Of a DNA stretch of 64,000 bases, positions 46,236 through 56,127 are shown one piece after another. Location: positions 68,432,483 to 68,496,482 of the forward strand of contig JALMQS010000099.1 of the NCBI GenBank assembly GCA_024734495.1, in the 5' to 3' direction. Numbering within the stretch: the stretch's first letter is position 1; every line of letters begins with the position of its first letter. The translations under genes were made by a program, and so were the position numbers. The DNA is from Forficula auricularia. Taxonomy: Eukaryota; Arthropoda; Insecta; Dermaptera; Forficulidae. The notes under the pieces were generated by a model. It did not search any database. It saw nothing but the letters and a program-made list of their open reading frames with translations, and was not told the DNA's origin.

Positions 46236-46560
46236 TAAGTAATCATCAACTTCATGCTCAATCCCTAGCCCGCCAGCTCATATTATTAGTACATGTGGCC
46301 GGCGTCACAAGTATTATATTATTACAACTTTTATCACTGATTACTAATACATTATTTTGTAATTTATAAAATCGATATTTTTTAAGCAAATTTTTATTTA
46401 CAAACTCAAAATATTACACTTATTAATAATTAAAACCTCACCTAAAATTCGAAAATATTTTTTCATAAAGGCTTTTGAAGTATAATCACAATGAGGTCTG
46501 GACTAAAAATAATTTATAAATAAGATAAAATAAATGAATGTGATTACGCACTAACGTTTT
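46236..46560. other. Upstream flank of the MADF-BESS gene
   Basis: About 325 bases of AT-rich sequence between the MITE-like block and the satellite-bearing element. A promoter for the MADF-BESS gene could lie here, but I see no clear TATA box or initiator that would fix a start site. Confidence 0.3.
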
Positions 46561-47066
46561 ATGAAATAAACTGCAACGGATCGTTGCTAAACTTTATCCA
46601 AATTCATTTGAAATATTAATATGTTTATTCCTTAATTATTAATCAGATATCAATTGTTAACTTTAATTCAAAAATAATGATCGATTCTCATTTAATACTA
46701 GAGGAATAACCATTCTACATTGGATTTTTGACATTTAGGTTATTAATGGTAACCATTGGTGATGACATGGAGGAATCGACTTAAAATCAAAAATAGCGAT
46801 CGATTCTCATCTATTACTTGGGGACTAACAATTCTACATTAGATTTTTGACCCTTCGATTATTATTGGTAACCATTGCTGAAAACATGGTGGAATCGACT
46901 TAAAATCAAAAATAACGATCGATTCTTATCTAATACTAGAGGAAACCCCTTATTGCATTCCATTTTTGATGTTTTGACTATTAATGGCAACCTCTGCTGA
47001 AAACGTGGAAGAATCGACTTAAAAACAAAAAGACTAAATTCTTTTATGGCAAACAACTCAAGCTTG
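46560..47066 (+). mobile_element. Satellite-bearing element (family 2), left half only
   Basis: It begins ATAAACTGCAACGGATCGTT like 15630 and 23404. Three or so degenerate units in the left-arm orientation follow. It stops at CAACTCAAGCTTGAG, the dyad centre of the intact array, where mariner sequence begins. The right half is missing. Confidence 0.75.
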
Positions 47067-47721
47067 AGCGGCCCGCATCAACAGTTTCGCCCGGTTTTAG
47101 CAGCTCATAATACAGCAAACCTTTTTGGTCCCACTAGATGCACAGCATAGTTTTCTTTCCGAACCGATTCTGGCGTGGGGTCGATGGTGCCGCATCTCCA
47201 GGTGAAAGCCATGACTTTTTGCGCTTGGGATTGTCGAAATAGATCCACTTTTCATCTCCCTTGACGATACGATACAGAATCGACTTCCTTTCTTGACGAA
47301 CCAGCAACATTTCAGCCATCATTTTTCGCTTTTACATTTGACGGTCGTTCAAGTCATGTGGCACCCATCTGCCATCCTTGTGGATCTTTCCCAATGCTTT
47401 CAGCCGGTCACCAACTGTTCTGCGGCCTACTCGGAGTCTCTCTGCAAGCATTCCTTGCGATTGGCGCGGATCTTCTGCCAGAAAGTCCTCCAGGTCAGCA
47501 TCCTCAAACTTTTTCGGCTGTCCAGGCCGCTCCTTGTCGTTCACATCAAAATCACCACTTCGAAACCGTCCAAACCAACGTTGGCAGATTTTTTCAGATG
47601 GAGCATGGTCCCCATAAACTCCCCCGAGAATACGAGCCGTTTCCGCAGCCGATTTCTTCATTAAAAAATAGTGCAACATCACCTCCCGCAAATGCTCTTT
47701 TTTCGGCACAAAATCCGCCAT
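47067..47721 (-). pseudogene. mariner transposase, truncated and with a premature stop
   Basis: ATG at 47721-47719: MADFVPKKEHLREVMLHYFL, then GDHAPSEKICQRWFGRFRSG and DFDVNDKERPGQPKKFEDAD (helix-turn-helix region), RRTVGDRLKALGKIHKDGRW and VPHDLNDRQM. A TAA at 47334-47332 interrupts the same frame. Then LVRQERKSILYRIVKGDEKW, with the first catalytic Asp, and FGKKTMLCIWWDQKGLLYYE, with the second Asp. The sequence ends at KPGETVDAG, so about a third of a usual 345-residue transposase, including the third Asp, is lost. It is a different mariner lineage from 31953. The 5' terminal repeat is not identified. Confidence 0.85.
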
Positions 47722-48154
47722 GTTTACAAGCCAATATCTCATACACAAATGAACCGAATGTTGACATGTTATATGCCGTTTGAAAGGTGATTACCAATAC
47801 TATAAAACCAAAAAAATAATTGGATGAGTTTGGTGGAAAAATACCGAAATGCCATCTGTTAGAAAAAAAGGACATTATTAACCGCCAAATTTGTTCATCT
47901 GCACATTCAGCAGAAGCCCCGGGCTCGAATCGTAGCAGATCCATTCGTTTATAATACATTTTTTCTTTATTATCTATTATAATTTAATTTTAATTAATGT
48001 GCATATAGATTAGAGCTTGAACCTTCATACCGTTCGGACGTCTTCATCGGACCTCTGCTTCCTTTTGAGTTTATGTGATAAATCTCAAGTGAATTACTAA
48101 TTTGAATCTGCGAAACCACACAAGATCTAAGAGATAGATTTTATTAGAATATTT
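47722..48154. other. Mariner 5' flank and non-coding spacer
   Basis: Probably the mariner 5' UTR up to about 47890, then AT-rich sequence. A B-box-like GGGCTCGAATCG sits near 47922, too little to call an RNA gene. Confidence 0.3.
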
Positions 48155-48391
48155 TCATTTTAAAGGGTAGTTTATTTGACGTCTAATTTGAAAAAACGCT
48201 AATCACCACTTTGAAATAATTGTTGAAAATATAAAATTAATAAATATTATAAAACAATCGATGATTAATAATTATATTCAATTTTGAACGAAATTGATTT
48301 ATTAGTTTTTAAGAAAATGATAAAAAGATAGAAAACCGTAACACATGATTCCCTGATGCCGGGTGACTTGCTACCCAGCCTTTTGATAAAA

Positions 48392-49502
48392 TGGACCAAA
48401 TTATAAATGAGAAATAAATCGATCTTATTTTATCGATTTCCTCTATCTGAAGATTCATACTATTTCTATTACTGTATATAAGAAAATAGCATTTTGATTA
48501 AGAATTTTTTAATTTAAAAGAAATGGTATGAAAAGATTCAATTTCTTCTCCCCTGGAGCGAATCAACTAGAAATGGCCAACACTTTTATTTTTTTCTCAT
48601 TACATATTTATTCAAATCTATTTAAATTTCATATCTGTATGTTATTTTCATTTATATTTTATTATTCAAATAATTATTATTAGGAAATTTGCATTTTAAA
48701 GGGTAGTTTATTTGAAGTCCAATTTGAAAAAACGCTAATAACTCCGTTGAAATTTGTTTTAAAAAATATGAGATTAATAGATATTATAAAACAATTAATT
48801 ATTAATAATTTAATTCAATTTTGAACGAAATCTGTTTAGTACTTTTTTAGAAAATGGTCAAAAACCACCTGAAGCGTCTAAAAAACGATGTTTTTTGAAA
48901 GCACGAGATGCCTTTGACGAAAGTTAAAAAAGTCATATGAAACAAAACACTGACTTGTGAGATGGAGGTGAAAATTAAAATGTTTATAAAACGGTCTTTC
49001 ATAGACGGTTTTCGGGGTTTTTGACCATTTTCTCAAAAAGTACCCAATCAATTTCGTTCAAAATAGTATTAAACGATTCATAATTAATTGTTTTATAATG
49101 TCTATTAATTTCATATTTTTTATAAAATTTTCAACTGATTTTTTAGCGTCTTTTTCAAATTGGATTTCAAATAAACTACCCTTTAAAATGCAAATTTCCT
49201 AATAATAATTATTTGATATAAAAAATAAATGAAAATAACACACAGATATGAAATTATAATATATATATATATTAATAGATTTGAATAAATATCTAATGAG
49301 AAAAAAATAAAACTGTTGGCCATTTCAAGTTGATTCGCTTTTGGAGAGAAGAAATTGAATCTTTTCTTACAATTTCTTTTAAACTACAAAATTCTTAATC
49401 AAAGTGCTATTTTCTTATATAATAGACATACTGCGAAGCTTCAGTTAGATGAAATCGATAAAATAAGATCGATTTCTTTCTCATTTATAATTATTTGGTC
49501 TG
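48392..49502. repeat. 1.1-kb palindrome with arms of nearly 500 bp
   Basis: Left arm about 48392-48880, right arm about 49005-49502. Matches include ATAAATGAGAAATAAATCGAT / ATCGATTTCTTTCTCATTTA, AATGGCCAACA / TGTTGGCCATT, AGGAAATTTGCATTTTAAAG / CTTTAAAATGCAAATTTCCT and GAAAATGGTCAAAAAC / GTTTTTGACCATTTTC. The centre of about 120 bases has CACTGACTTGTGAG. A partial direct copy of the left arm lies at about 48155-48345 and a relic at 28240-28920. No coding sequence; the open frames inside are chance. Confidence 0.8.
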
Positions 49503-50265
49503 TTATATCCAGAGTTATTGATTCAAGTCCATTCACTCTACATTATTGGAATAATTTTGAACGCGAAAACTATTGATCTTAGACATTTTACTTATATGAA
49601 CTTTTGTGTTGGAAATGAAATCTTGTTTAAAAAAGATCATTATATAAATTTCTGTGACTCAAAGGGTTAGGCAGTGATGGTGAAATTTATTTGGAAAGTT
49701 AGATAAATCCTGATCTAGAGGCTTAGATATTCTACATAATCAAAAACTCTAATGAAGAAACATTTTGATATTTTAATTTAGTAAAATTAAGTTCATCATC
49801 TATAATTCGCTCCGATGACTATTTAAATATCTAGAGAAGATTCGACATCTTCTTCAAGTCCCATATTCGATTCCGAGACTCGAAGATTACTGTGGAGAGT
49901 ATCCTCTCCATTGTAACTTTCCAGGGGTAGTTTCCCATTGATATTGATAGTGACCAAAGAAAAAAGGGGGGGGGGGTGATTAAAATATTTTCAAACAAAA
50001 ATTGAAGAAAGCTGATATTTCTAATAAAATAGTTAGTATTAATTGATAATTGACCCAAAATTAAGAAGGAGGAAATATCATGAATCATTGTGAGATAAGG
50101 TGATGCTCTTTTTATCAAATAACTATAAAATAATAAATATAAATATTTATAAAAAATTATTTTTCCATAAAATTTTTTGATAAATATTAGAAAATCAGTC
50201 TCTGACCTTTTATTAAGTGAATTTTTGTTATTTAAAATTTAGATTTTTTTTTTATTTTTCAATTT
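49503..50265. other. Non-coding stretch, partly of the palindrome family
   Basis: The segments at 49640-49915 match 28380-28520 (reversed) and 28850-28915, so this is part of the larger repeat. A run of G sits near 49970. No gene. Confidence 0.35.
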
Positions 50266-50985
50266 TTTTTACTTTACCATACAGGGTATGGTCAAGTATT
50301 GTAATAGTGCATGAGAAAAGTGTTTTATTTTGCTTCGTTTTTTCGAATTATCTCAAAAACGGCTGAAACTATTTTGATTAAAAAAAATGAGCCAAACCAT
50401 GTCGTTATGCAGTCTACAAAAAATCCTCGAAAAAATTATATTTTTCGAGATATTAACTGTTTTGTCAAAATGTCTGCTAGTTAGTACGTTAGTGCGTGCG
50501 TGCGATACCAAATTATTGTGGACGCTCTAACTCAAAAAATAGTGTGAATATCGAAACAAAATTTCACATGTAGTTTTGGTGCATTGAGATTAAGAGCTAA
50601 TTAGATTTTGGTTGAAATCGGACCCCAAATTAAGGACGAGTTTAAAATTAAAACTATAAGATTCTCAAACTAAACAAAAAACAAGAAAAAGGAAATATAC
50701 TATAAAATGATCTTATATTAACGAAAAGATTATTATATTTTTTGGGAACAAAATTAGGTGGGAGGGGGGGGGGGTCAAAAAATAAAATCTAAGCCCTTGG
50801 ACCAAACCGAACCAAATATTGAATAGTCTTGGTTAGTTTTTGCACTTTTAGTCTTCTAGGGGTTTCACTGTTTATGTATACAAAATTTAGTTGAGTTTGG
50901 TACAAGAATTGTATTTTTTGACCCCCACCCTCTAACTGATTTTATTAAATGTCAAATATAAGAGAGGGACAAATCATATTGTAAC
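50266..50985 (-). mobile_element. Hairpin-ended repeat family 1, copy E, rearranged
   Basis: The left part is a reversed family end (TTTACTTTACCATACAGGGT, then ATGGTCAAGTATTGTAAT). The right part has the 5' words in reverse (TTTTATTAAATGTCAAATAT). Yet the C-tract unit between them (50830-50935) runs in plus orientation, so the copy has an internal inversion or is a mosaic of two copies. Confidence 0.55.
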
Positions 50986-51174
50986 TTTAGAATCACGCTT
51001 TCCATGGCCCCGCGATTTGACGACGGATTCTTAAACTCGTCAAAATAAGACGAAAATCAAGAATGGTGTGGGTTATTGGTGAAACATAATTAAATATAAT
51101 AAAGAAAATTTTTAATTTTTATAAAGTTATATAACGTAAAGAAAATTTTAAAAGCTACATTGAATGAAGCTTAA

Positions 51175-51318
51175 AAGATGAAACACAGACCACCAAGAAG
51201 ATGGAATGACGAATTAGTAAGAATGACTGAAGCCGAATGGATGAGAATGGCTAGAGATAGAGACGTTTGGAAGACCATGGGAGAGGCCTACGCTCCTTGG
51301 GGCCTGGATCCTTTATAA
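51175..51318 (+). pseudogene. RTE-like retrotransposon ORF, C-terminal tail
   Basis: One frame reads KMKHRPPRRWNDELVRMTEA then EWMRMARDRDVWKTMGEAYA and PWGLDPL, ending at TAA 51316-51318. The RPPRRW...W.R.A.DRD.W....EAY signature is that of the extreme C terminus of RTE-type endonuclease-reverse transcriptases. Nothing of the RT lies upstream, as expected of a 5'-truncated LINE copy. The AT-rich stretch that follows, ending in AAATAAAATAAATG near 51450, could be its 3' UTR and tail. Confidence 0.7.
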
Positions 51319-51740
51319 CTTGTATATAGTGTTATTTTAAGTCCAAACATAAATGTATTACTAAGAAAAAATAATAATAATGAAATTTATTAATTAATTG
51401 TTTGTAAAATGTAAAATGTAATTTGAAACAATAAAGGCTTAAAAATAAAATAAATGTGAATATAAGAACACTTTATAACATGGTTAAGTCAATTTCCCCT
51501 CACGCCCCCTCCCACTCAAAAAAAAGGGAAAAAACAGTAAAAACCAATGCATTGTTTTTTAGGTTGATTTTTTTTTTTTTTTAAATTCCTCACTTGAATT
51601 CTTGTTGGATCTTCCCGTCTCATGTGATTTTACTTCCCATATAATGGAGTCCTTCCTTCTATATTCTTTTCGGGTATTTTAATAAATTCCTGATTCCTTT
51701 GTTCTTTCTGCATGCACATATATCTGGTACCTTCTGTTTC

Positions 51741-51775
51741 TCCTGAAGATGGGTTACCCACCCGAAATATATATA
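51741..51775 (+). other. Hammerhead-like stem-loop module
   Basis: TCCTGAAGATGGGTTACC then CACCCGAAATATATATATC: the CTGAAGA box, a GGGT/ACCC stem and GAAA are present; the CGT that follows in other copies is replaced by TA repeats. Confidence 0.45.
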
Positions 51776-52001
51776 TCGAGATTAAAGATTCTCCAAAAAT
51801 AAATTCGTTTTATTTTTTATATCTTAATGTGAAACCTACCAAGTATTTTTATCCAATAATTTAAAAAAATGTTTCACCAAGTACCAACACCAAATTCCTT
51901 AAAAACATAAATATTTTTATATTGATCCCATCTACCATACATTTGGTTGATTGGTGATTCCATCCAATGCAATTCTCGTTTACCGTTTGAAGAAGAACTA
52001 A

Positions 52002-52176
52002 GGGGCGGTTGTGTGTCGCAAAGTAAATGCTTTTTACAAGTGACAAAGGGTAGGTGGTAAATGAACTGGGATGGCCGAAAGTGCCTATCATCTGATTGGC
52101 CGTCCCAGTCCTTCCATTTACCATCTACCTTTTGTCACTTGTAAAAAGCATTTACTTTGCGACATACAACCGGCCC
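52002..52176. mobile_element. Palindromic MITE, PIF/Harbinger-like, copy 2
   Basis: Ends GGGGCGGTTGTGTGTCGC and GCGACATACAACCGGCCC with TAA at both borders (51999-52001 and 52177-52179). Arms continue as CAAAGTAAATGCTTTTTACA and onward almost to the centre. It is the 175-base relative of 12352-12490, differing in the middle. Confidence 0.75.
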
Positions 52177-52179
52177 TAA

Positions 52180-52703
52180 GAGTAGAGCGACTCCCCCCCC
52201 CCCAAAAAAAAAAAAAAATAATAAAAATTTGATAATAGTCTAATTTCAGCTATATTAAAAAAAAAAATGATTTTTTTTTTTAATTTTATAAACGTTTCTG
52301 TGATACGATGAGAAAATAACTTTTTTGAACTATTTACGATTTTATCATTTATCATTAAGCAAATATACAATACTCAGATCTGATAGACAGGCCAGACATT
52401 TGAACATAATCAGTTGTTTTTTTTCTATATTTATAAATAAATTATTCGAATCTTAATTAATACTCTTATCTTAGATATAATTACCAAAATTAAATAAAAA
52501 ACAAATTAAAGTTGAGATATTTAATTCATTTTCATATATTCCTGTATCAGTGAGGTGCGGCCCATGGATGTTGTGGACGCTGTCCATCCCTAAAATTTAA
52601 AAACGTCAACAGTATTTTCATACCGTGTTACAAAATTTTTTAAAAATAACGCACGTTTATTGATGAATTTTACAAAAAGAAGCGAGAAATAAAATAACAT
52701 TTT
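52180..52703. other. Non-coding stretch
   Basis: C-run and A-run at 52191-52218, then AT-rich sequence. Part of it (52600-52703) is the target into which the next element inserted. Confidence 0.3.
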
Positions 52704-52721
52704 AAAAATTGAAGGTTTATA

Positions 52722-53178
52722 ATTAAATGTAAAAGAAGGCAGCCCAGAGGTAGTGAGGAAAGAAAAAATTAACACATATCAAATAAGATGTAATTTATTG
52801 AAATCCTTCCTCCTTTCCTTTCAAACCGACGTTTCGGAGGATTTTTCCCCTCCTTCTTCAGGGTTTCAAAGGGTCAATGAATGAAACAAATAACATGGTT
52901 CTTTCTTCTCTCCACAGTAGTGTTCAAAAACTTTCTTCATTATTAACAAAGGCATAGAAAAACAATTTTTTTTCCTCCTTTTCTTTGAAACCCTGAAGAA
53001 GGAGGGAAAAATCCTCCGAAACGTCGGTTTGAAAGGAAAGGAGGAAGGATTCCAATAAATTACACCTTATTTGATATGTGTTAATTTTTTCTTTCCTCAC
53101 TACCTCTGGGCTGCCTTCCATTACATTCAATTAAAATTTCTACCAGTCCGTCTCTCTCCAGAGAAAATTTCGTTGCAA
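52722..53178. mobile_element. Foldback retroelement-like insertion with 18-bp target duplication
   Basis: AAAAATTGAAGGTTTATA occurs at 52704-52721 and 53179-53196. Between them lie arms of about 140 bases (GAAGGCAGCCCAGAGGTAGT...AAACCGACGTTTCGGAGGAT...CTCCTTCTTCAGGGTTTCAA and its reverse complement) around a centre of about 110 bases. Each arm carries CCTGAAGAAGGAGGGAAAA then ATCCTCCGAAACGTCGG: at 52828-52863 on the minus strand and 52992-53027 on the plus strand. The module shows a GGAGG/CCTCC stem. The duplication shows the palindrome entered as one unit. Confidence 0.8.
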
Positions 53179-53196
53179 AAAAATTGAAGGTTTATA

Positions 53197-53904
53197 TTTT
53201 GGAAGTCTCTGGATGAAATGTCATCGCCCATATTTTTAATTATTTATTTATTTACCTAGGAATATATATATGTATATTACCTATGAAAATAAGATTAGAA
53301 AGAAAAATTAATTTGTTTGATCATCTTTAGTACATTGAATACCAGACAGATATTTCCTTTTAATTTTAATTTTATTGGACTATTGGCACCCTGATTTCTT
53401 ACGCCACTAGATCCCCTCATAAGCATGGCGTTAAAATATCTGTACTGTAAAGTGGACTGACTAACAATGCAGTAAATTTCTCTGAGTTCTATGAAACAAA
53501 ACTCTCTCCTTGTCCTACTCTTATCGGAGCCCTTAAACCCCTAAAATCTTTCAAAACCTCGGGTAATCAAACCCCTTCGCTTACACTTTAGTTCATGCAT
53601 AGGTACTCTATTTTTTCAGATATCTATCGTGACTTATAGATGTTTTATCTTCTGGATTTATATTCATAAAATAATTAAGATGCTAGATGTGTTTCACGTA
53701 ACACAATTTGAATCATAATCAAACAATTGATTATTATACGTGTTTGACCTTGAATATAGGAAAATTAATTGGATAATTAATTATTAAAAAAAAAATAGAT
53801 TAGTTATTGATTTCTTTAGTTAGCTGAGATCATTGCTTTCAATAAACATGGAATTTGAGCATTTGGCTTGTTTAGATTTTAGGTAAATATAAACGTTTAA
53901 GGCA
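53197..53904. other. Non-coding stretch
   Basis: AT-rich sequence continuing the interrupted target on its left. Nothing else recognised. Confidence 0.3.
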
Positions 53905-54475
53905 CTGATAATAAAAGTTCCCTTGAAAAATACACTAATTTTTAAAAAAATCGTTAGGGCCGTTTTTGAAAAAATCAAAAAAAAAAAAAAAAAAAAAAAA
54001 CGAAAATCTTTCATGTAAATGTCCACTTACGGTTTTCCGATTTCAACTAAAAGCTCTGAGACTTATGGTTGCAAAACGCAGGGGGGGGTACGCTCTGAGA
54101 CTTATGGTTGTAAAACGCAGGGGGGGGGTACGCTCTGAGACTTATGGTTGCAAAACGCAGGGGGTACGTTCTGAGACTTATGGTTGCAAAACGCAGGGGG
54201 GGTACGCTCTGAGACTTATGGTTGCAAAACGCAGGGGGGTACATAAGTACATACGCACTGACAAATGGATATTTGGCCCCTTTTTCGTCCTTGGGGACAC
54301 TAATTTCCGGTTTAATGTTCTAAATCCGGTTTGCACCTATTAAGGCCATCGATTCCTTCCACCTAAAAGTTAGAAAATTAAATTGAGATACAAGCTCTGA
54401 AAGAATCAGGACCCAGACAGGGCATCGCAATACTTCCACATTATATAGTATTCTATGAATATAAATGTGAAAGTA
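53905..54475 (+). mobile_element. Hairpin-ended repeat family 3, copy d, with a tandem G-run repeat
   Basis: It shares the body and the end GGGCATCGCAATACTTCC with copy b, followed by an AT-rich hairpin (ACATTATATAGTATTCTATGA). A poly(A) run of about 26 lies near 53977. The five tandem units inside are listed separately. Confidence 0.55.
54053..54243 (+). repeat. Five tandem units of about 40 bp ending in G-runs
   Basis: Each unit reads GCTCTGAGACTTATGGTTGC, then AAAACGCAGGG with 5 to 9 G, then TAC. Units are nearly identical apart from G-run length and one shorter fourth junction. The corresponding site in copy b (35080-35115) has a single unit, so the array expanded in this copy. Open frames on both strands here reflect the repeat. 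Confidence 0.85.
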
Positions 54476-54621
54476 ATTTAAATAAAATAATTGCATCTAA
54501 AAATGTCAAAAATCCAAATTCCACAAAAAAAGTAAAATTTAGAGCGTCAAAATTTTTTTTGATATCGGCATGGACCCCCCCAGTTGCACACCTTTACATA
54601 CAATTTGAATATTTTTACTCC

Positions 54622-54881
54622 CATATCCTGTATGGAAATAAATAGATTTTCGAACTATGTTTTTTATATATTTTTGAAAATATATTAAAAATATAAAAAT
54701 GTTGTGTTAAATTTATATAAAGTTTCTGTTTTATATATATTCTTAAAATATAATTATTTTTTATCTCGCTCTAGTATAAATTTTATATAAATTTAACACA
54801 AAATTTTTATATTTTTAATATATTTTCAAAAAATGTATAAAAAACATATTTCAAAAATCTATTTATTTCCATACGGGATAC
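54622..54881. repeat. Foldback of about 260 bp
   Basis: Left arm TATCCTGTATGGAAATAAAT...TTGTGTTAAATTTATATA and right arm TATATAAATTTAACACAAA...ATTTATTTCCATACGGGATA are reverse complements over about 100 bases with few mismatches. The centre is AT-rich with TCTCGCTCTAG. The ends resemble the ATACCCTGTATGG hairpin of family 1, so a relation is possible. Confidence 0.7.
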
Positions 54882-55715
54882 TTTTGCACCTCGCAGTCAG
54901 CGAAAAAAATAGAGGGAACATTGCTGATGATATATTTCCAGCATTCCAAATTCCAGTCGTGTTGCTAGCATCTCACGGGAATTGTTTGGAAAGGCCTAAA
55001 GAGACATAATGGGAGTTGGGACCCCCTATCTCGATAAAGGCTCTTAATGGTATTTAAAAGCTATTACAGTATCAGTTACAAAAGTTAGTTGGTATTATGT
55101 ATGAAAATATTCACATATATTTTAGAATAAAAGAAAATATGAACCGACTTTTGATCGTTTACGTTACTAGCTTGCTATAACAACAAAACGAATTTTATAT
55201 ACTTATAAAAAAAATACTTAATTTTATATACCTTAATTTTATACGATTTTATATATAGCCATATATTCCATATTAAACACAAAAGTAGATAATTCCGATA
55301 GTAGCAGAACTTAATTTGATAATAAAAAGCATAGAAGGGGTCTGGCGATTAATTTAAGATGTTATAGATAACTTTTGTTACATGCCAGAAAAACTGAATC
55401 ACTCCATACCCTCGAAAATCGAACCCAAGTGCTCGAAAGCTATCCGAAGCGAAACTCAGTTGTAATATATAAGCAGCTAATAAATTTCTAACCAACTTAT
55501 TAACATATTCATCTTGAAATTTTGAAATTTATACATGTAACAATTAGAGAAAAAAGTAAAATCTTTTTCAAGATTCGGTACACTCTGAAGCCAGAGAGAG
55601 TCTCTTTAATTATAAATAAAAATTTTAAATGTTACATCAATCGTACCCATGGTAAATTTCATAAAAGGAATCGCAGGGAATTGTATAAATTAAAACACAG
55701 CGTTTTTATTAAGTA
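54882..55715. other. Non-coding stretch
   Basis: Contains a degenerate dispersed-repeat segment at about 55540-55620 (TTTTTCAAGATTCGGTACAC). No gene; the open frame here is within the repeat. Confidence 0.3.
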
Positions 55716-55717
55716 AT

Positions 55718-56080
55718 TTTTGTTTTTCAGAGGATGAGGAACAAAATAAGTGTTTGTTTATGACTTATTAATTGCAACGTTTCGTCACTTTTATTGCAGC
55801 TTCTTCAGGTTCTTGATAAATAAATCTCCAAACACTTTGACATTTTTCTTTTAAGTTCTGCCATTAATATACACACAGACACTGGAATACATTTCTACTT
55901 TATCATCAACAATGTGTCTGTGTGTATATTAATGGCAGAAAAAGAAAAATGACAAAGTGTTTGGAGATTTATTTATCAAGAGCCTGAAGAAGCTGCAATA
56001 AAAGTGGCGAACGTTGCAATTGATAAGTCATAAAAAACACTTATTTTGTTCCCCATCCTCTGAAAAACAAAAATTACATT
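55718..56080. mobile_element. Foldback element with hammerhead-like module in each arm
   Basis: Arms of about 165 bases (TAATTTTTGTTTTTCAGAGG...TAATATACACACAGACAC and reverse complement) around a 35-base centre. The left arm has the module in reverse at 55775-55815 (GAACCTGAAGAAGCTGC, GACGAAACGTTGC on the minus strand). The right arm has it at 55980-56015, one A short (GGCGAACGTTGC). The stem is poorer than in the copies at 52828/52992. No target duplication found. Confidence 0.7.
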
Positions 56081-56127
56081 TATAAATTATGGAACTGAAT
56101 CCCAATGATGTTTTTATTAAGATGGCC

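Noticed and set aside
47332..47783. Plus-strand open frames over the mariner transposase
   Set aside because: They are antisense shadows; the minus-strand frame carries the recognised transposase motifs.
47896..47944. tRNA 3' half near the mariner relic
   Set aside because: Only a B-box-like GGGCTCGAATCG; the surrounding bases do not form a T stem or acceptor.
53966..54343. Repeat-rich open frames on both strands
   Set aside because: They follow the 40-base tandem unit and a poly(A) run; unit lengths vary with the G-run, so frame is not maintained.
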